DNA from: Prevotella sp. UBA2809
GTDB lineage: Bacteria > Bacteroidota > Bacteroidia > Bacteroidales > Bacteroidaceae
Length of the DNA stretch: 64,000 nucleotides
NCBI GenBank assembly: GCA_002351725.1
Contig: DEHD01000034.1
Location: forward strand, 62,001-126,000
Direction of reading: 5' to 3'
Made by a program: the position numbers and the translations under genes
In this document: piece after piece, positions 6,906-17,325 of the stretch
How the letters are laid out: the number at the start of each line of letters is the position of its first letter
Numbering within the stretch: the first letter of the stretch is position 1
The notes under the pieces: generated by a model
Database searches by the model: none
The model's input: only the letters and a program-made list of their open reading frames with translations
What the model was told of the DNA's origin: nothing

Positions 6906-9377
6906 ATGAAACGGATTTTATCAACCCTGTTAATTTGTGTGTTTACATCAATTATAGTAAATGCGCAACAACACAAATTGTGGTATAGTAAACCTGCCAG
7001 TCATTGGTTGGAAGCTTTGCCTATAGGTAACTCACACCTGGGAGCAATGGTTTATGGAGGTGTAGATGTAGAACAGATACAGCTGAACGAGGAGACGTTT
7101 TGGAGTGGTTCGCCACACGATAATAATAATCCTAATGCAAAAATAGCTATAAAGGATGTGCGTAAGCTGATATTTGCCGGAAAGGAAGAGCAAGCTGATA
7201 GCATAATTGGCCGAAGCTTCTTTAAAGGCCCACATGGACAGAAGTTCCTTCCATTGGGTGATTTGAGTCTGAAGTTTAACTATCAGAGCAATTCTGAGCC
7301 CACCAATTATCGTCGCGAATTGAATCTGGGTGATGCACTTAACACAACAAGTTTTGAGGTAGATGGCGTGAAATACGACCGAATTGTGTTTGCATCACAG
7401 GCCGATAATGCGATTGTTGTGCAAATTACAGCCAGTAAGAAAAAAGCGCTGAATTTTGCTGTGTCATACCTTTATAATAGTCAGATGCAAACCGGAGATA
7501 TGGTTGATAAACACGAAATGGCCTTTAGTGTTAGTAATGTAGATCACGAAGGTATACCAGGAAAATTGAATGCCGAAGTGCGTGTGAAGGTAATGGCCGA
7601 TGGAAATGTGCAGGATGCTGGTAGCAATATGTACGTAAGGAACGCTACTACAGCTACTATTCTGGTAACTGCAGCAACCAATTATGTTAACTATAAAGAC
7701 ATAAGTGGTAATCCTGTACTTAAGAACAACCAAACAATGTCGTTGCTGAAAGGCAAAAACTATAAGATATTGTTAAAGCGCCATTTGCAGAAATATCAAG
7801 AGCAGTATGATAGAGTATCGCTTACTTTGCCAAAATCGGAGAATTCAGAATTGGAAACCGATAAACGATTAGCAAAGTTTGATTGTAAAGATTTAGATAT
7901 GGTATCGCTAATGATGCAGTATGGCAGATACCTGCTTATTTCATCATCGCAACCAGGTGGTCAGCCTGCAAACCTTCAGGGAGTATGGAATAATAAGATG
8001 GATGCCCCATGGGATTCGAAATACACGATTAATATCAATGCCGAGATGAACTATTGGCCGGCACTAGTTGGAAATCTGGCAGAGACTCAGGAGCCATTGT
8101 TTATGATGATACGCGACCTGAGTGAAACAGGAAAAAGAACTGCAAGAGTGATGTATAACTGTCCGGGCTGGGTGGCTCATCATAATACAGACTTGTGGCG
8201 CATTGCCGGACCTGTGGATGGAACATCATGGGGCATGTTCCCAACTGGTGGCGCATGGCTTACCACTCATTTGTGGCAGCACTATCTGTATACAGGTGAT
8301 AAGAACTTCCTGGAGCAATGCTATCCGATATTGAAGGGCGCAGCTGATTTTCTGCTGTCGTATATGCAGGAGTATCCTAAGAATGGGGAGGTTAAGCATG
8401 CTGCCGGATGGCTCGTTACAGTACCAACAGTATCGCCAGAGCATGGTCCTGTAGGAAAGAATACTACTGTAACTGCTGGCTCGACAATGGACAACCAGAT
8501 AGTTTTCGATGTGCTGTCGAGTACCTTGAAAGCTCATCAGATATTGGGATATGATAATATCGTTTATACAACAATGCTCAGCAATGCCATAGCACAGCTG
8601 CCACCCATGCAGATAGGAAGATATGGTCAGTTGCAGGAGTGGCTTATCGATGGTGACGATCCAAAGGACGAACATCGTCATATATCGCACCTTTACGGAC
8701 TCTATCCATCTAATCAGATTTCGCCATATTCTCATCCGGAACTGTTTACAGCTGCCGCTAACACGCTGAATCAGCGTGGTGATATGGCAACGGGATGGAG
8801 CTTGGGTTGGAAGATAAACTTCTGGGCCAGAATGCTGGATGGTAACCATGCATTCCGCATTATCAGTAATATGCTGAATCCTATACCTTATACCACAGAG
8901 TGGGGGCCACGTGGCGGTACTTATCCTAACCTGTTTGATGCGCATCCACCTTTCCAGATTGATGGTAATTTCGGGTGCTCGGCTGGTGTGTGCGAGATGC
9001 TGCTGCAGAGTCATGACGGTGCAGTACATCTGCTGCCAGCCCTGCCAGATGCATGGACCGAGGGCGAGGTGAATGGATTGCGCGCAAGAGGTGCTTTTGT
9101 TGTTGATATGAAATGGAACAAAGGTGAACTTACTGAAGCTGAAATATATTCCAAGATTGGTGGCAAGCTGCGATTGCGTTCGTATGTACCACTTAAAGGT
9201 GATGGCCTGTTTGCTGCTACTGGCGAATGTGATAATGAGCTGTTGAAGCCTGCTGTGATACGTGAACCATTGAAGTCGGCAGAACTGACAGAGTTTAAGC
9301 AGGTGCCTATCAAGAAGGTATATGAGTACGATGTCATGACAAAACCCGGTAAAATATATAAGGTGTATCATCAATAA
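6906..9377 (+). CDS. Secreted GH95 alpha-L-fucosidase / alpha-L-galactosidase
   Basis: An 823-residue secreted inverting glycosidase of family GH95. After a signal peptide ending ...IVNAQ, the N-terminal beta-domain shows the family signature LPIGNSHLGAMVYGG followed by LNEETFWSG. The (alpha/alpha)6 barrel holds NAEMNYWPA, which carries the conserved catalytic Asn region, and DDPKDEHRHISHLYGLYP, which carries the conserved acid; the C-terminal region has FDAHPPFQIDGNFG. Family members remove terminal alpha-L-fucose or alpha-L-galactose. A GH95 in a complex-xylan locus of Bacteroides ovatus acts on L-galactose side chains of corn glucuronoarabinoxylan, so the same use is plausible here but inferred. 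The gene is 16 bp before xyl3A and probably co-transcribed with it. Confidence 0.9.
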   Translation: MKRILSTLLICVFTSIIVNAQQHKLWYSKPASHWLEALPIGNSHLGAMVYGGVDVEQIQLNEETFWSGSPHDNNNPNAKIAIKDVRKLIFAGKEEQADSIIGRSFFKGPHGQKFLPLGDLSLKFNYQSNSEPTNYRRELNLGDALNTTSFEVDGVKYDRIVFASQADNAIVVQITASKKKALNFAVSYLYNSQMQTGDMVDKHEMAFSVSNVDHEGIPGKLNAEVRVKVMADGNVQDAGSNMYVRNATTATILVTAATNYVNYKDISGNPVLKNNQTMSLLKGKNYKILLKRHLQKYQEQYDRVSLTLPKSENSELETDKRLAKFDCKDLDMVSLMMQYGRYLLISSSQPGGQPANLQGVWNNKMDAPWDSKYTININAEMNYWPALVGNLAETQEPLFMMIRDLSETGKRTARVMYNCPGWVAHHNTDLWRIAGPVDGTSWGMFPTGGAWLTTHLWQHYLYTGDKNFLEQCYPILKGAADFLLSYMQEYPKNGEVKHAAGWLVTVPTVSPEHGPVGKNTTVTAGSTMDNQIVFDVLSSTLKAHQILGYDNIVYTTMLSNAIAQLPPMQIGRYGQLQEWLIDGDDPKDEHRHISHLYGLYPSNQISPYSHPELFTAAANTLNQRGDMATGWSLGWKINFWARMLDGNHAFRIISNMLNPIPYTTEWGPRGGTYPNLFDAHPPFQIDGNFGCSAGVCEMLLQSHDGAVHLLPALPDAWTEGEVNGLRARGAFVVDMKWNKGELTEAEIYSKIGGKLRLRSYVPLKGDGLFAATGECDNELLKPAVIREPLKSAELTEFKQVPIKKVYEYDVMTKPGKIYKVYHQ

Positions 9378-9393
9378 TAACATAAAAAATTAT

Positions 9394-11961
9394 ATGAAGT
9401 ATCAACTATTACTTACAATTGCTTTCTGTGCAGGCTTGACGGCTTCGGCACAGAAACTTCCTTATCAAAACCCCAACCTTTCGGCAAAAGAGCGTGCTAT
9501 AGACCTCTGTGGAAGGTTGACATTGGAAGAGAAGGCTATGCTGATGCTCGATGAGAGTCCGGCTATTCCACGTCTAGGTATCAAGAAATTCTTCTGGTGG
9601 AGTGAGGCTTTGCATGGTGCTGCTAACATGGGTAATGTTACGGTTTTCCCAGAGCCAGTGGCTATGGCATCCTCATTTAATCCAAATCTGCTCTACAAGT
9701 GCTTCGATGTTGCTTCTACTGAGTTCCGTGCTCAGTATAACCATCGTATGCATGACCTAAATGGTGAAGACGAAAAATTTCATAGCCTTTCGGTATGGAC
9801 ACCTAATGTAAACATCTTCCGTGATCCGCGTTGGGGACGTGGTCAGGAAACCTACGGCGAAGACCCTTATCTGACATCTGTGATGGGAGTTCAGGTAGTA
9901 AAAGGACTCCAGGGCCCAGAGGACTCAAAGTATCGCAAACTATGGGCTTGTGCTAAGCACTATGCTGTACATAGCGGTCCAGAATACACTCGTCATACAG
10001 TGAATATAAACGATGTTTCTGCCCGCGATTTCTGGGAGACATATATGCCTGCATTTAAAGCATGTGTTCAGGATGGTAATGTGCGCGAGGTAATGTGTGC
10101 CTACCAGCGTCTTGACGATGATCCATGCTGTGGTTCAAATCGTCTGCTTCAGCAGATTCTGCGTGACGAGTGGGGCTTCAAGTACCTGGTAGTCAGTGAT
10201 TGTGGTGCTGTAAGTGACTTCCACATGAACCATAAGAGTTCTTCGGATGCTGTACATGGTTCCTCGAAGGCTGTTATTGCAGGTACCGACGTGGAGTGCG
10301 GTTTCGACTATGCTTATAAGAGTATCCCTGAAGCTGTTAGTAGAGGTCTACTTTCTGAGGCAGAGATAGACAAACACGTGATTCGTCTGCTTGAAGGTCG
10401 TTTTGACTTAGGTGAGATGGATGATCCATCACTAGTAGAGTGGTCTAAGATTCCATATTCTGCTATGTCAACTAAGGCATCGGCACAACTGTCGCTTGAG
10501 ATGGCACGTCAGACTATTGTATTGTTGCAGAACAAGAATAATATCCTACCTTTAAAGAAAAATGCAGAAAAAATCGCCGTTATCGGTCCTAATGCTGATG
10601 ACGCACCAATGATGTGGGGAAACTATAATGGTATGCCTAATCATACTGTTACCATATTGGATGGAATAAAGGCAAAGCAGAAGAAACTATTCTATACCAA
10701 AGGCTGTGACCTGACTTACGATCAGGTGATGGACTGCCAGTTGGCTACCCAGTGTGCTGTAGGTGGCAAGAAAGGTTTGAAGGGTACATTCTGGAATAAT
10801 ACTGCTATGGAAGGAAAGCCTGTAACCACACAGTATTACACCACACCACTTGCTGTTACTACAGCGGGTATGCACAACTTTGCTCCTGGCGTACAGATTG
10901 AAGACTTTTCGGCAAAGTATGAAACAGTATTCACTCCTAAAGAGTCGGGTGAGTATGTCGTTAATGTAGAAGGATGCGGGCACTTTGAACTCTATATAAA
11001 CGGCGAGAAGAAAGTGGTAGAGCATACATGGCGTACAACACCTACACGTACTGCCATTCAGGCTGAGAAAGGAAAGACTTATAATATCGAGGTACGTTTC
11101 CAGTTTGTGAAGACCTGGAATGCCAATCTGAAAATTAATATCGCTAAGGAGTTGCCTATCGACTATCAGCAGATTATTGCCCAACTGAAGGGTATCAGTA
11201 AGGTTGTTTTCTGCGGTGGTATCTCGGCTGCTCTCGAGGGAGAGGAGATGCCTGTGCAGATAGAAGGATTCAAGGGTGGCGACCGTACTAGCATAGAACT
11301 GCCTAAGGTTCAACGTAATTTCCTGAAGGCACTGAAAGAGGCCGGAAAGCAGGTTATATTCGTAAACTGTTCTGGTTCTGCTATTGCTCTTACTCCTGAG
11401 ACAGAGACTTGTGACGCCATTGTTCAGGCATGGTATGCTGGTCAGGAGGGAGGTACAGCTATTGCTGATGTGTTGTTTGGTGATTGTAATCCAAGTGGTA
11501 AACTGTCTGTCACATTCTATAAGGATGACTCGCAGCTGCCTGACTTTGAGGATTACTCGATGAAGGGACGTACATATCGCTATTTCAACGATCCTCTGTT
11601 TGCCTTTGGATATGGTTTGAGTTATACAAACTTTGAAATTGGTGAAGCAAAGATTCAAGGCAAGGAGTCAATAACCATCCCTGTTACAAATGTAGGCAAT
11701 CGCGCTGGAACTGAAACGGTACAGGTATATATCCGCAATCTGAGTGATGCAGAGGGACCACTAAAGTCGCTCCGCGCATTCCAACGTGTGGATGTAAAGA
11801 AGGGCGAGACTATTAATGTGACTCTGAAACTGGATGAGAAATCGTTTGAGTTCTGGGATCCAGAAACAAATACAATGCGAACAAAGCCAGGAAAGTATGA
11901 GATACTTTACGGTAACAGTTCAATGGACAAGGATCTGAAGAAAATGACCATCACCCTTTAG
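9394..11961 (+). CDS. xyl3A: GH3 beta-xylosidase with inserted PA14 domain
   Basis: A secreted 855-residue GH3 enzyme expected to release xylose from xylo-oligosaccharides. After a signal peptide ending ...LTASAQ come the GH3 N-terminal barrel with nucleophile D269 in VVSDCGAVSD, then the (alpha/beta)6 sandwich. A PA14-like insert (about residues 455-580) interrupts the second domain, and a fibronectin III-like domain closes the protein (about 765-855). The FFWWSEALHG signature near residue 67 is typical of xylosidase-type GH3 proteins. The gene and its neighbours match Xyl3A and its cluster in P. ruminicola 23. Its last 11 bp overlap the end of the convergent minus-strand gene. Confidence 0.9.
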   Translation: MKYQLLLTIAFCAGLTASAQKLPYQNPNLSAKERAIDLCGRLTLEEKAMLMLDESPAIPRLGIKKFFWWSEALHGAANMGNVTVFPEPVAMASSFNPNLLYKCFDVASTEFRAQYNHRMHDLNGEDEKFHSLSVWTPNVNIFRDPRWGRGQETYGEDPYLTSVMGVQVVKGLQGPEDSKYRKLWACAKHYAVHSGPEYTRHTVNINDVSARDFWETYMPAFKACVQDGNVREVMCAYQRLDDDPCCGSNRLLQQILRDEWGFKYLVVSDCGAVSDFHMNHKSSSDAVHGSSKAVIAGTDVECGFDYAYKSIPEAVSRGLLSEAEIDKHVIRLLEGRFDLGEMDDPSLVEWSKIPYSAMSTKASAQLSLEMARQTIVLLQNKNNILPLKKNAEKIAVIGPNADDAPMMWGNYNGMPNHTVTILDGIKAKQKKLFYTKGCDLTYDQVMDCQLATQCAVGGKKGLKGTFWNNTAMEGKPVTTQYYTTPLAVTTAGMHNFAPGVQIEDFSAKYETVFTPKESGEYVVNVEGCGHFELYINGEKKVVEHTWRTTPTRTAIQAEKGKTYNIEVRFQFVKTWNANLKINIAKELPIDYQQIIAQLKGISKVVFCGGISAALEGEEMPVQIEGFKGGDRTSIELPKVQRNFLKALKEAGKQVIFVNCSGSAIALTPETETCDAIVQAWYAGQEGGTAIADVLFGDCNPSGKLSVTFYKDDSQLPDFEDYSMKGRTYRYFNDPLFAFGYGLSYTNFEIGEAKIQGKESITIPVTNVGNRAGTETVQVYIRNLSDAEGPLKSLRAFQRVDVKKGETINVTLKLDEKSFEFWDPETNTMRTKPGKYEILYGNSSMDKDLKKMTITL

Positions 11962-13258
11962 TGGTGGTCTTTTTCTTTTGTAGTCTGTGCAATATAATAA
12001 TACATGTTATGATGATTGCCAAAACGATACAGCCAATAATGGCAAGATGCCAATAGTTAGTTACTCGCGTTTCCTTAATCTTTTCCCATATCTCACGTAA
12101 AACCTCCTGACGGTCACCGCTGTCACGAAGGTAACTGCATCGGTCTATTGTACTTTTGTCGGGGTACATTACGCTGTCGACATGAACTGCGGTCGCCGTG
12201 GGACCAAAGAAATAACTGAGGTCAATGGTTTCTTTTATACTGTCATTAGTAACGGCTTTAAGAATCTCAGGCGTTGCAATGGCAGAGCTATAGCCGGTTT
12301 CTTCCATACATAATAGAGCAATATCCGGGCGGCACATGAAATTAATCCAATAGCTTGCGGCTTCTGTATTCTTTGAACATGCGGGAATCGTCCAACAGTC
12401 CATCCAACAGTCGCTTCCTTCTTTTGGTACGATGTATTGTAGATCTACTTTATCGCCTGCTTCGTCAATGGCCCATTTGGCGTCGCCATTCCACGTAACG
12501 CTCATCCAGTTACTGCCATTAGCCATCAATCGTTTGTCGTCATCAACATCAAAGCTTTTCATCTGCGGACGAGCTCTCTCAAGCAAATCCTCTACAATAG
12601 CAATATTACGGTTGGTGAGATAAGTGGCCAGCAAGTTGCGATTGGTGGCTCCCATCTTTACTTCCTCATAAAAGGCATAGTTGATGAGAATATTGTATAG
12701 GTCACTGAATGAATCCTTCATGATAACCTTACCACGATATTTTGGATTAAGCAGAAATCCCCAACTGAAAACCTCTTCAGGTTTAACATATTTGGTGTTG
12801 ATAAGTACACCGGTATTTCCCCAAAGATAGCCTACAGTATAGTCGAGGGCATTTACACCTTGTGTTTCTCCGATGTGCTGAAGAAGGCTGCCGATAAATG
12901 GCGAAGTGCCTTTCGTCCAGTTGGGAATACCTTCCTTAACAAAACTGGTGTCGATTGGATTCAGGAAGTCATGTTTCATCATGCGTTCAACCAGATATTC
13001 GGGTGGGCAGAAAACATCTGCGTCAATCTCGCCTTTTAACATCTGCTCGAAGCATTTCTCAGGGTAGTCATAGGTGACATACTCTACTTTTATGGTATTG
13101 CCGGTAACTTCCTTATACCATTTCTCGAATTTCTCAATGACTCCTTTCCCGATATATTCGTCCCAGTTGTATACTTTTAGTATTTGCTGGCGATGATATT
13201 GCGCTTGTATTCCAAGTACGCAGAAAATCGCGATCAGGATTGTTGCTAATCGTTTCAT
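11951..13258 (-). CDS. PotD-like periplasmic binding protein with C-terminal membrane anchor
   Basis: A 435-residue exported solute-binding protein of the spermidine/putrescine (PotD/PotF) type. After a signal peptide (ending ...VLGIQAQ) it shows KVYNWDEYIGKGVIEKFEKW, a PotD-like opening, and DADVFCPPEYLVERMM, the matching substrate-cleft region. Unusually, a single membrane helix follows at about residues 399-421 (WHLAIIGCIVLAIIITCIII), with a short Lys-rich tail facing the cytoplasm. No ABC permease or ATPase gene is nearby. It starts 23 bp after the hybrid regulator on the same strand, so the two are almost certainly co-transcribed. The ligand cannot be read from sequence; polyamine is only the family default. 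It may be a sensor or tethered receptor rather than an importer component, which is inference. Confidence 0.8.
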   Translation of the reverse strand: MKRLATILIAIFCVLGIQAQYHRQQILKVYNWDEYIGKGVIEKFEKWYKEVTGNTIKVEYVTYDYPEKCFEQMLKGEIDADVFCPPEYLVERMMKHDFLNPIDTSFVKEGIPNWTKGTSPFIGSLLQHIGETQGVNALDYTVGYLWGNTGVLINTKYVKPEEVFSWGFLLNPKYRGKVIMKDSFSDLYNILINYAFYEEVKMGATNRNLLATYLTNRNIAIVEDLLERARPQMKSFDVDDDKRLMANGSNWMSVTWNGDAKWAIDEAGDKVDLQYIVPKEGSDCWMDCWTIPACSKNTEAASYWINFMCRPDIALLCMEETGYSSAIATPEILKAVTNDSIKETIDLSYFFGPTATAVHVDSVMYPDKSTIDRCSYLRDSGDRQEVLREIWEKIKETRVTNYWHLAIIGCIVLAIIITCIIILHRLQKKKTTTKG

Positions 13259-13281
13259 GCGTTCCTTCTCTTTTAGTTAAG

Positions 13282-16200
13282 TTATCTTTCCTCGTGTTCT
13301 CGCATATAGTCGCGTGGCGACATTCCATAGAATTTCTTGAATACAGTAGAGAATGAAGCTGAATTCGCAAATCCACAGGCGTACATGACCTCGGTTACGT
13401 TCATACCTTGGTTAGCCAGCAGTTGTGCTGCTTTCTTCAGACGAATGTTACGAATAAAGTCATGAGGTGTCTGTCCTGTAAGATCTTTCATCTTGCGGTG
13501 CAGGTGTACTCGGCTTATACCAACGGTATCAGCTATCATATCGACGCTCAGGTCGGAATTGTTCAGATTCTTATTGATACACTCCATGATGCGCTCAAGC
13601 AATTTCTCGTCTGGTGACTTAAGACGAATCTCATCAACCTGCTCCTCAAGGTTGTCGTTGCGCTCGTACTTAAGGCGCAGTAGGCGGTGCTTGTTAATAA
13701 GATTGATGATGGTGCGTCGAAGAATGTCCATATTGAATGGCTTCACGATATAAGCATCTGCACCAGTCTCAAGACCTTCAAGCTTGTCCTCGTCGCGACT
13801 CTTAGCTGTAAGCAGGATTACAGGGATTGAATTGGTGATCGGGTTGGTCTTGAGGCGTGTACATAGCGTGTTTCCATCCATTTCAGGCATCATAATATCG
13901 CTCAATACCAGATCGGGCTTAGTGCGGATAATCTCGCCTAACGCCTCACGGCCATTAACGCATGCATGTACTTCGTAATCACCAGAAAGCTCATTCTCCA
14001 GATAGTTGCGGATTTCCTCGTCGTCCTCTGCGATAACCAAAGTCATTCTGCGGTTCTGTGTCATCATCTCTGCCATTGGGTTGGCTGGCTCTGGATCAGG
14101 TTCCTCTTCGAGGATCAACTCAGGCGTGATAGCCTCGGTAGCTTCGTCGTCGAGAAGCATCTCGTCTGAATTTAAGTGACTATTACCCATAGGGATGGTA
14201 ATAACAAACTCACAGCCTTTCTCCAGATTGTGGACGGTTATGGTGCCGTGATGAAGTTCTACAAGTGAGCGGGTCAGGTCCAAACCGATACCAGTACCAA
14301 CATAGCGGTCGTTGATTGATGTAGGCGTCTGATAGAAACGGTCGAAAATCTTGTTTATCTTGTCTTCTGGTATACTTTCGCCATTATCATATATTGCAAT
14401 AGTTGCGGATTCGGTGTTATGGGTAAGACGAATGCCTATTTCACCACCAGTTGGGGTGTACTTGAATGCATTTGAAAGGACATTCATAAATACCTTGTCG
14501 AAATTCTGGCGGTCAATCCATACAGGAATCTCTTCACTGTCATGATTGAAAAGGAACTTAATTTGCTTAGCTTTGGCTTGACTGTCAAAGAGGTTGTATA
14601 TGTCCTTTGCAAAACTAACAAGATTGGTTTCGCGCATACGCATCTGCATTTGTCCTTTGTCAATCTTTCGGAGATCCATCATCTGGTTTATCAGACTGAG
14701 AATTCGTTCAGCATTACGCCTAATCGTCTCATAAACACCCTTTCTGTTTGGATCAGTATCGTTTTTGATAAGTGATAGCAAAGGCGTGAGAATCAAGGTC
14801 ATAGGTGTACGTATCTCATGACTCATGTTCATGAAGAAACGTAGCTTGGCCTCGCCCATTTCTTCTGCATGTATATGAGCCTGAAGGCGAAGTCTGTCTT
14901 GCTCCTTATGACGGCGATATGCCAGGTACTGCCATGCAAACATACCAATAATCATAGCGTAGAAGAAATATGCCCACGCTGAACGATACCATGGACTGTG
15001 GATGACAACAACAAATTCTTTAATCGGTGTCTCAATATTATTACGCTCTGCTTTTACCCTAAAGCGATAGGTGCCCTGGGGCAGATGAGAGAGCGTCAGG
15101 ATATTCATTCCAGGCTGAAGACGGTTGAACGGTTCGCCATTGATGCTATATAAATAAGATATATGTTCTGGATTCTCGTATGTAAGGGTTGAGAATTGAA
15201 TAGAGAACGTGTTGTCGTTATAACAAAGTTCAAAACGATTGCTGGCAATAATAGCAGTGTCTGTTACCAGATAACTGCCTGAGCGGGTTGTTCTGCTAAC
15301 CTGCTGGCCATTTATTGAGAATGCGGTAAGTTTAACTTCTGCCTCCCACTTGCTTGGCGAAATGTGCTGCGAATCAAACCATGATATACCTGCTGTTCCG
15401 CCCATGGCAAGCATACCGCCTGAAGTGATAAAGGATGCTCCATCACTAAACTCGTTGCTCTGCAATCCATCGTCGGCAAAGTAGTTCTGCCAGATGTCGT
15501 TTTTGGGAGTGTAGCAGCTCAATCCGTGGTCTGTACCAATCCAGATCCTGCCTTGTGGGTCTCTCTCTATTGTGGCAATTCCGTTGTCTGCTAATCCATT
15601 TTCACGGGTGTACTGCTTGGTTTCACGTGTCAGAAGATCGTAACAGAATAATCCTTCGTTTGTTCCAAACCAGAGCTTTCCATCGTACTCACGTGTTATT
15701 CTCACCGGAGTTCCGAAGTTTAGACAGTTCTTTCCAAAAGTCTTGGTCCAGCTGTTTTCTGCTATATCCAAGCAGCATAATCCCATAGATGTAGAGGCAT
15801 ATACACGTTTTCCATCAGGTGACAAGTGTACCTGTGAAATGTAGTCGTTGGTGATACAATTCAGATTCCTGTTCTTCTCGACTCCTGGTTTAATTTTATA
15901 TTGTGCAATGATATGTCCATCAGAGGCATCCATCCTTATAAGACCGTGTTTCATGGTAGCCAGCCACAGACTACCATCACCTGCTATGGCTATATCCATA
16001 ACAATGAGATGTGGATCCATGGGGAATGGTATCTTATGATACTGGAAAGTGACTGGGTCTATCCAGCCTATTCCATTACGATATGAACCAACCCAAATGC
16101 GTCCATTAAGATCTTCGCTAAGCGACATTGCTACAGAAGGAACATTTTCTTTGAGATGCTTGACATCTTTGGTATTGTAGTCATAAATATATATGCCATC

Positions 16201-17280
16201 TTTGTCGGTTCCTATCCAAATTCGTTGTTTGCTATCGAGAATAACACTTACCACGCAAGCTGAGCCGATAATGTTTCGTGCTCCTAACTTGTGACCCATG
16301 TAATTGAAACCTTTAAATGAGATAGGTTGCATAAAGATGCCTTTCTGCAACATACCTAACCAAAGGTTACCGCTCTTGTCCTCTGTTATAGAGTACACCT
16401 TACTTATAGAGAGGTCTACCTCAAGCGAGAAAAAAGGATTATTAGTAAACTCTTTTGACCTGGGGTTATAAAGAGCCACGCCTCTACCATCGTAGCCTAT
16501 AACAATCATTCCGTCGTGATCGCAGAATAGTGCTGATACAGAATTGTTCCCTGTTTCGTCAATATGTACGAAGGTGTCGCTTTGCATCCGATATACACCA
16601 TTATTTGTTGTTCCGGCGTATATAATTCCGTCTAATCCTTCGCATAGACATGTGAAGACAATATCTGGATCATATTTTAAGTATTGTTTTATTGTTTTAC
16701 CATCATATGATATCAGGCCCATGTTGTCGGTAACAATCCAAAGAATTCCCATTCTGTCTTCAATCATGCTATTTACTGTATGTATTGAAGACAAGGGACC
16801 TTTTACTTGGCAAGCCGTCTTTTTGTTTTTGAATTTAAGTAATCCTAAACCAGAAGATCCAACCAATATGTCGCCATTTGAACGCTCAAGGAAACAATTA
16901 GGATAGCAATGTCCGGCATTCCCGTCTTTGTCAAGCATCGCTACATTGTTGAACTTGTTGCCGTCCCATGTCTGCAAAGCACCATAGAGTCCAAAATAGA
17001 ATAATCCATTCTTGTCCTGCATCATGCTGTTGACATAGTTGCTTGCCAACGAACTGTCGTGCTCGTTTTCTTTCTTAAATACACGGAACTGGTAACCATC
17101 ATAGCGGTTTATACCGTTACGTGTGGTTGCCCAAATGAAACCTTCGTTATCTAGGTACACTTGTGTTACGAAACTGCTCGACAATAATTGATTGTCTGTA
17201 CTAAAGAACTTTCCCCTCTGGGCGAAAGCGCTTATTGATATTAGTAATGAAGCTAGTGCCAGTATGAACTTAACTCGCAT
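13282..17280 (-). CDS. Hybrid two-component system regulator (HTCS), XynR-like
   Basis: A 1332-residue one-protein sensor and transcription factor. It has a signal peptide, a long series of two-bladed-propeller Reg_prop repeats (about residues 25-660, recurring G..WIGT/S and D.GLSCY motifs), a Y_Y_Y domain (about 680-760), one membrane helix (about 770-790), a histidine kinase with H821 in MSHEIRTP and an HATPase domain, a receiver with phospho-acceptor D1128 in LSDIMMPEMDG, and an AraC-type DNA-binding domain (about 1230-1332). The family binds an oligosaccharide in the periplasm and activates its own polysaccharide locus. Domain order and position match XynR-type xylan regulators of Prevotella. 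It lies between the xylan gene blocks, divergent from GH115, and is the likely binder of the 21-bp repeats described for five promoters. Confidence 0.93.
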   Translation of the reverse strand: MRVKFILALASLLISISAFAQRGKFFSTDNQLLSSSFVTQVYLDNEGFIWATTRNGINRYDGYQFRVFKKENEHDSSLASNYVNSMMQDKNGLFYFGLYGALQTWDGNKFNNVAMLDKDGNAGHCYPNCFLERSNGDILVGSSGLGLLKFKNKKTACQVKGPLSSIHTVNSMIEDRMGILWIVTDNMGLISYDGKTIKQYLKYDPDIVFTCLCEGLDGIIYAGTTNNGVYRMQSDTFVHIDETGNNSVSALFCDHDGMIVIGYDGRGVALYNPRSKEFTNNPFFSLEVDLSISKVYSITEDKSGNLWLGMLQKGIFMQPISFKGFNYMGHKLGARNIIGSACVVSVILDSKQRIWIGTDKDGIYIYDYNTKDVKHLKENVPSVAMSLSEDLNGRIWVGSYRNGIGWIDPVTFQYHKIPFPMDPHLIVMDIAIAGDGSLWLATMKHGLIRMDASDGHIIAQYKIKPGVEKNRNLNCITNDYISQVHLSPDGKRVYASTSMGLCCLDIAENSWTKTFGKNCLNFGTPVRITREYDGKLWFGTNEGLFCYDLLTRETKQYTRENGLADNGIATIERDPQGRIWIGTDHGLSCYTPKNDIWQNYFADDGLQSNEFSDGASFITSGGMLAMGGTAGISWFDSQHISPSKWEAEVKLTAFSINGQQVSRTTRSGSYLVTDTAIIASNRFELCYNDNTFSIQFSTLTYENPEHISYLYSINGEPFNRLQPGMNILTLSHLPQGTYRFRVKAERNNIETPIKEFVVVIHSPWYRSAWAYFFYAMIIGMFAWQYLAYRRHKEQDRLRLQAHIHAEEMGEAKLRFFMNMSHEIRTPMTLILTPLLSLIKNDTDPNRKGVYETIRRNAERILSLINQMMDLRKIDKGQMQMRMRETNLVSFAKDIYNLFDSQAKAKQIKFLFNHDSEEIPVWIDRQNFDKVFMNVLSNAFKYTPTGGEIGIRLTHNTESATIAIYDNGESIPEDKINKIFDRFYQTPTSINDRYVGTGIGLDLTRSLVELHHGTITVHNLEKGCEFVITIPMGNSHLNSDEMLLDDEATEAITPELILEEEPDPEPANPMAEMMTQNRRMTLVIAEDDEEIRNYLENELSGDYEVHACVNGREALGEIIRTKPDLVLSDIMMPEMDGNTLCTRLKTNPITNSIPVILLTAKSRDEDKLEGLETGADAYIVKPFNMDILRRTIINLINKHRLLRLKYERNDNLEEQVDEIRLKSPDEKLLERIMECINKNLNNSDLSVDMIADTVGISRVHLHRKMKDLTGQTPHDFIRNIRLKKAAQLLANQGMNVTEVMYACGFANSASFSTVFKKFYGMSPRDYMREHEER

Positions 17281-17325
17281 TGTTTTGTTAGTAATTAAAT
17301 GGCTGCGTTAGTTGTTTATTTGTTG

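Noticed and set aside
8226..9383. Long open frame (385 codons) on the minus strand opposite GH95
   Set aside because: No signal peptide or recognisable domain, low-complexity composition, and it lies wholly across a well-supported GH95 catalytic region; a shadow frame.
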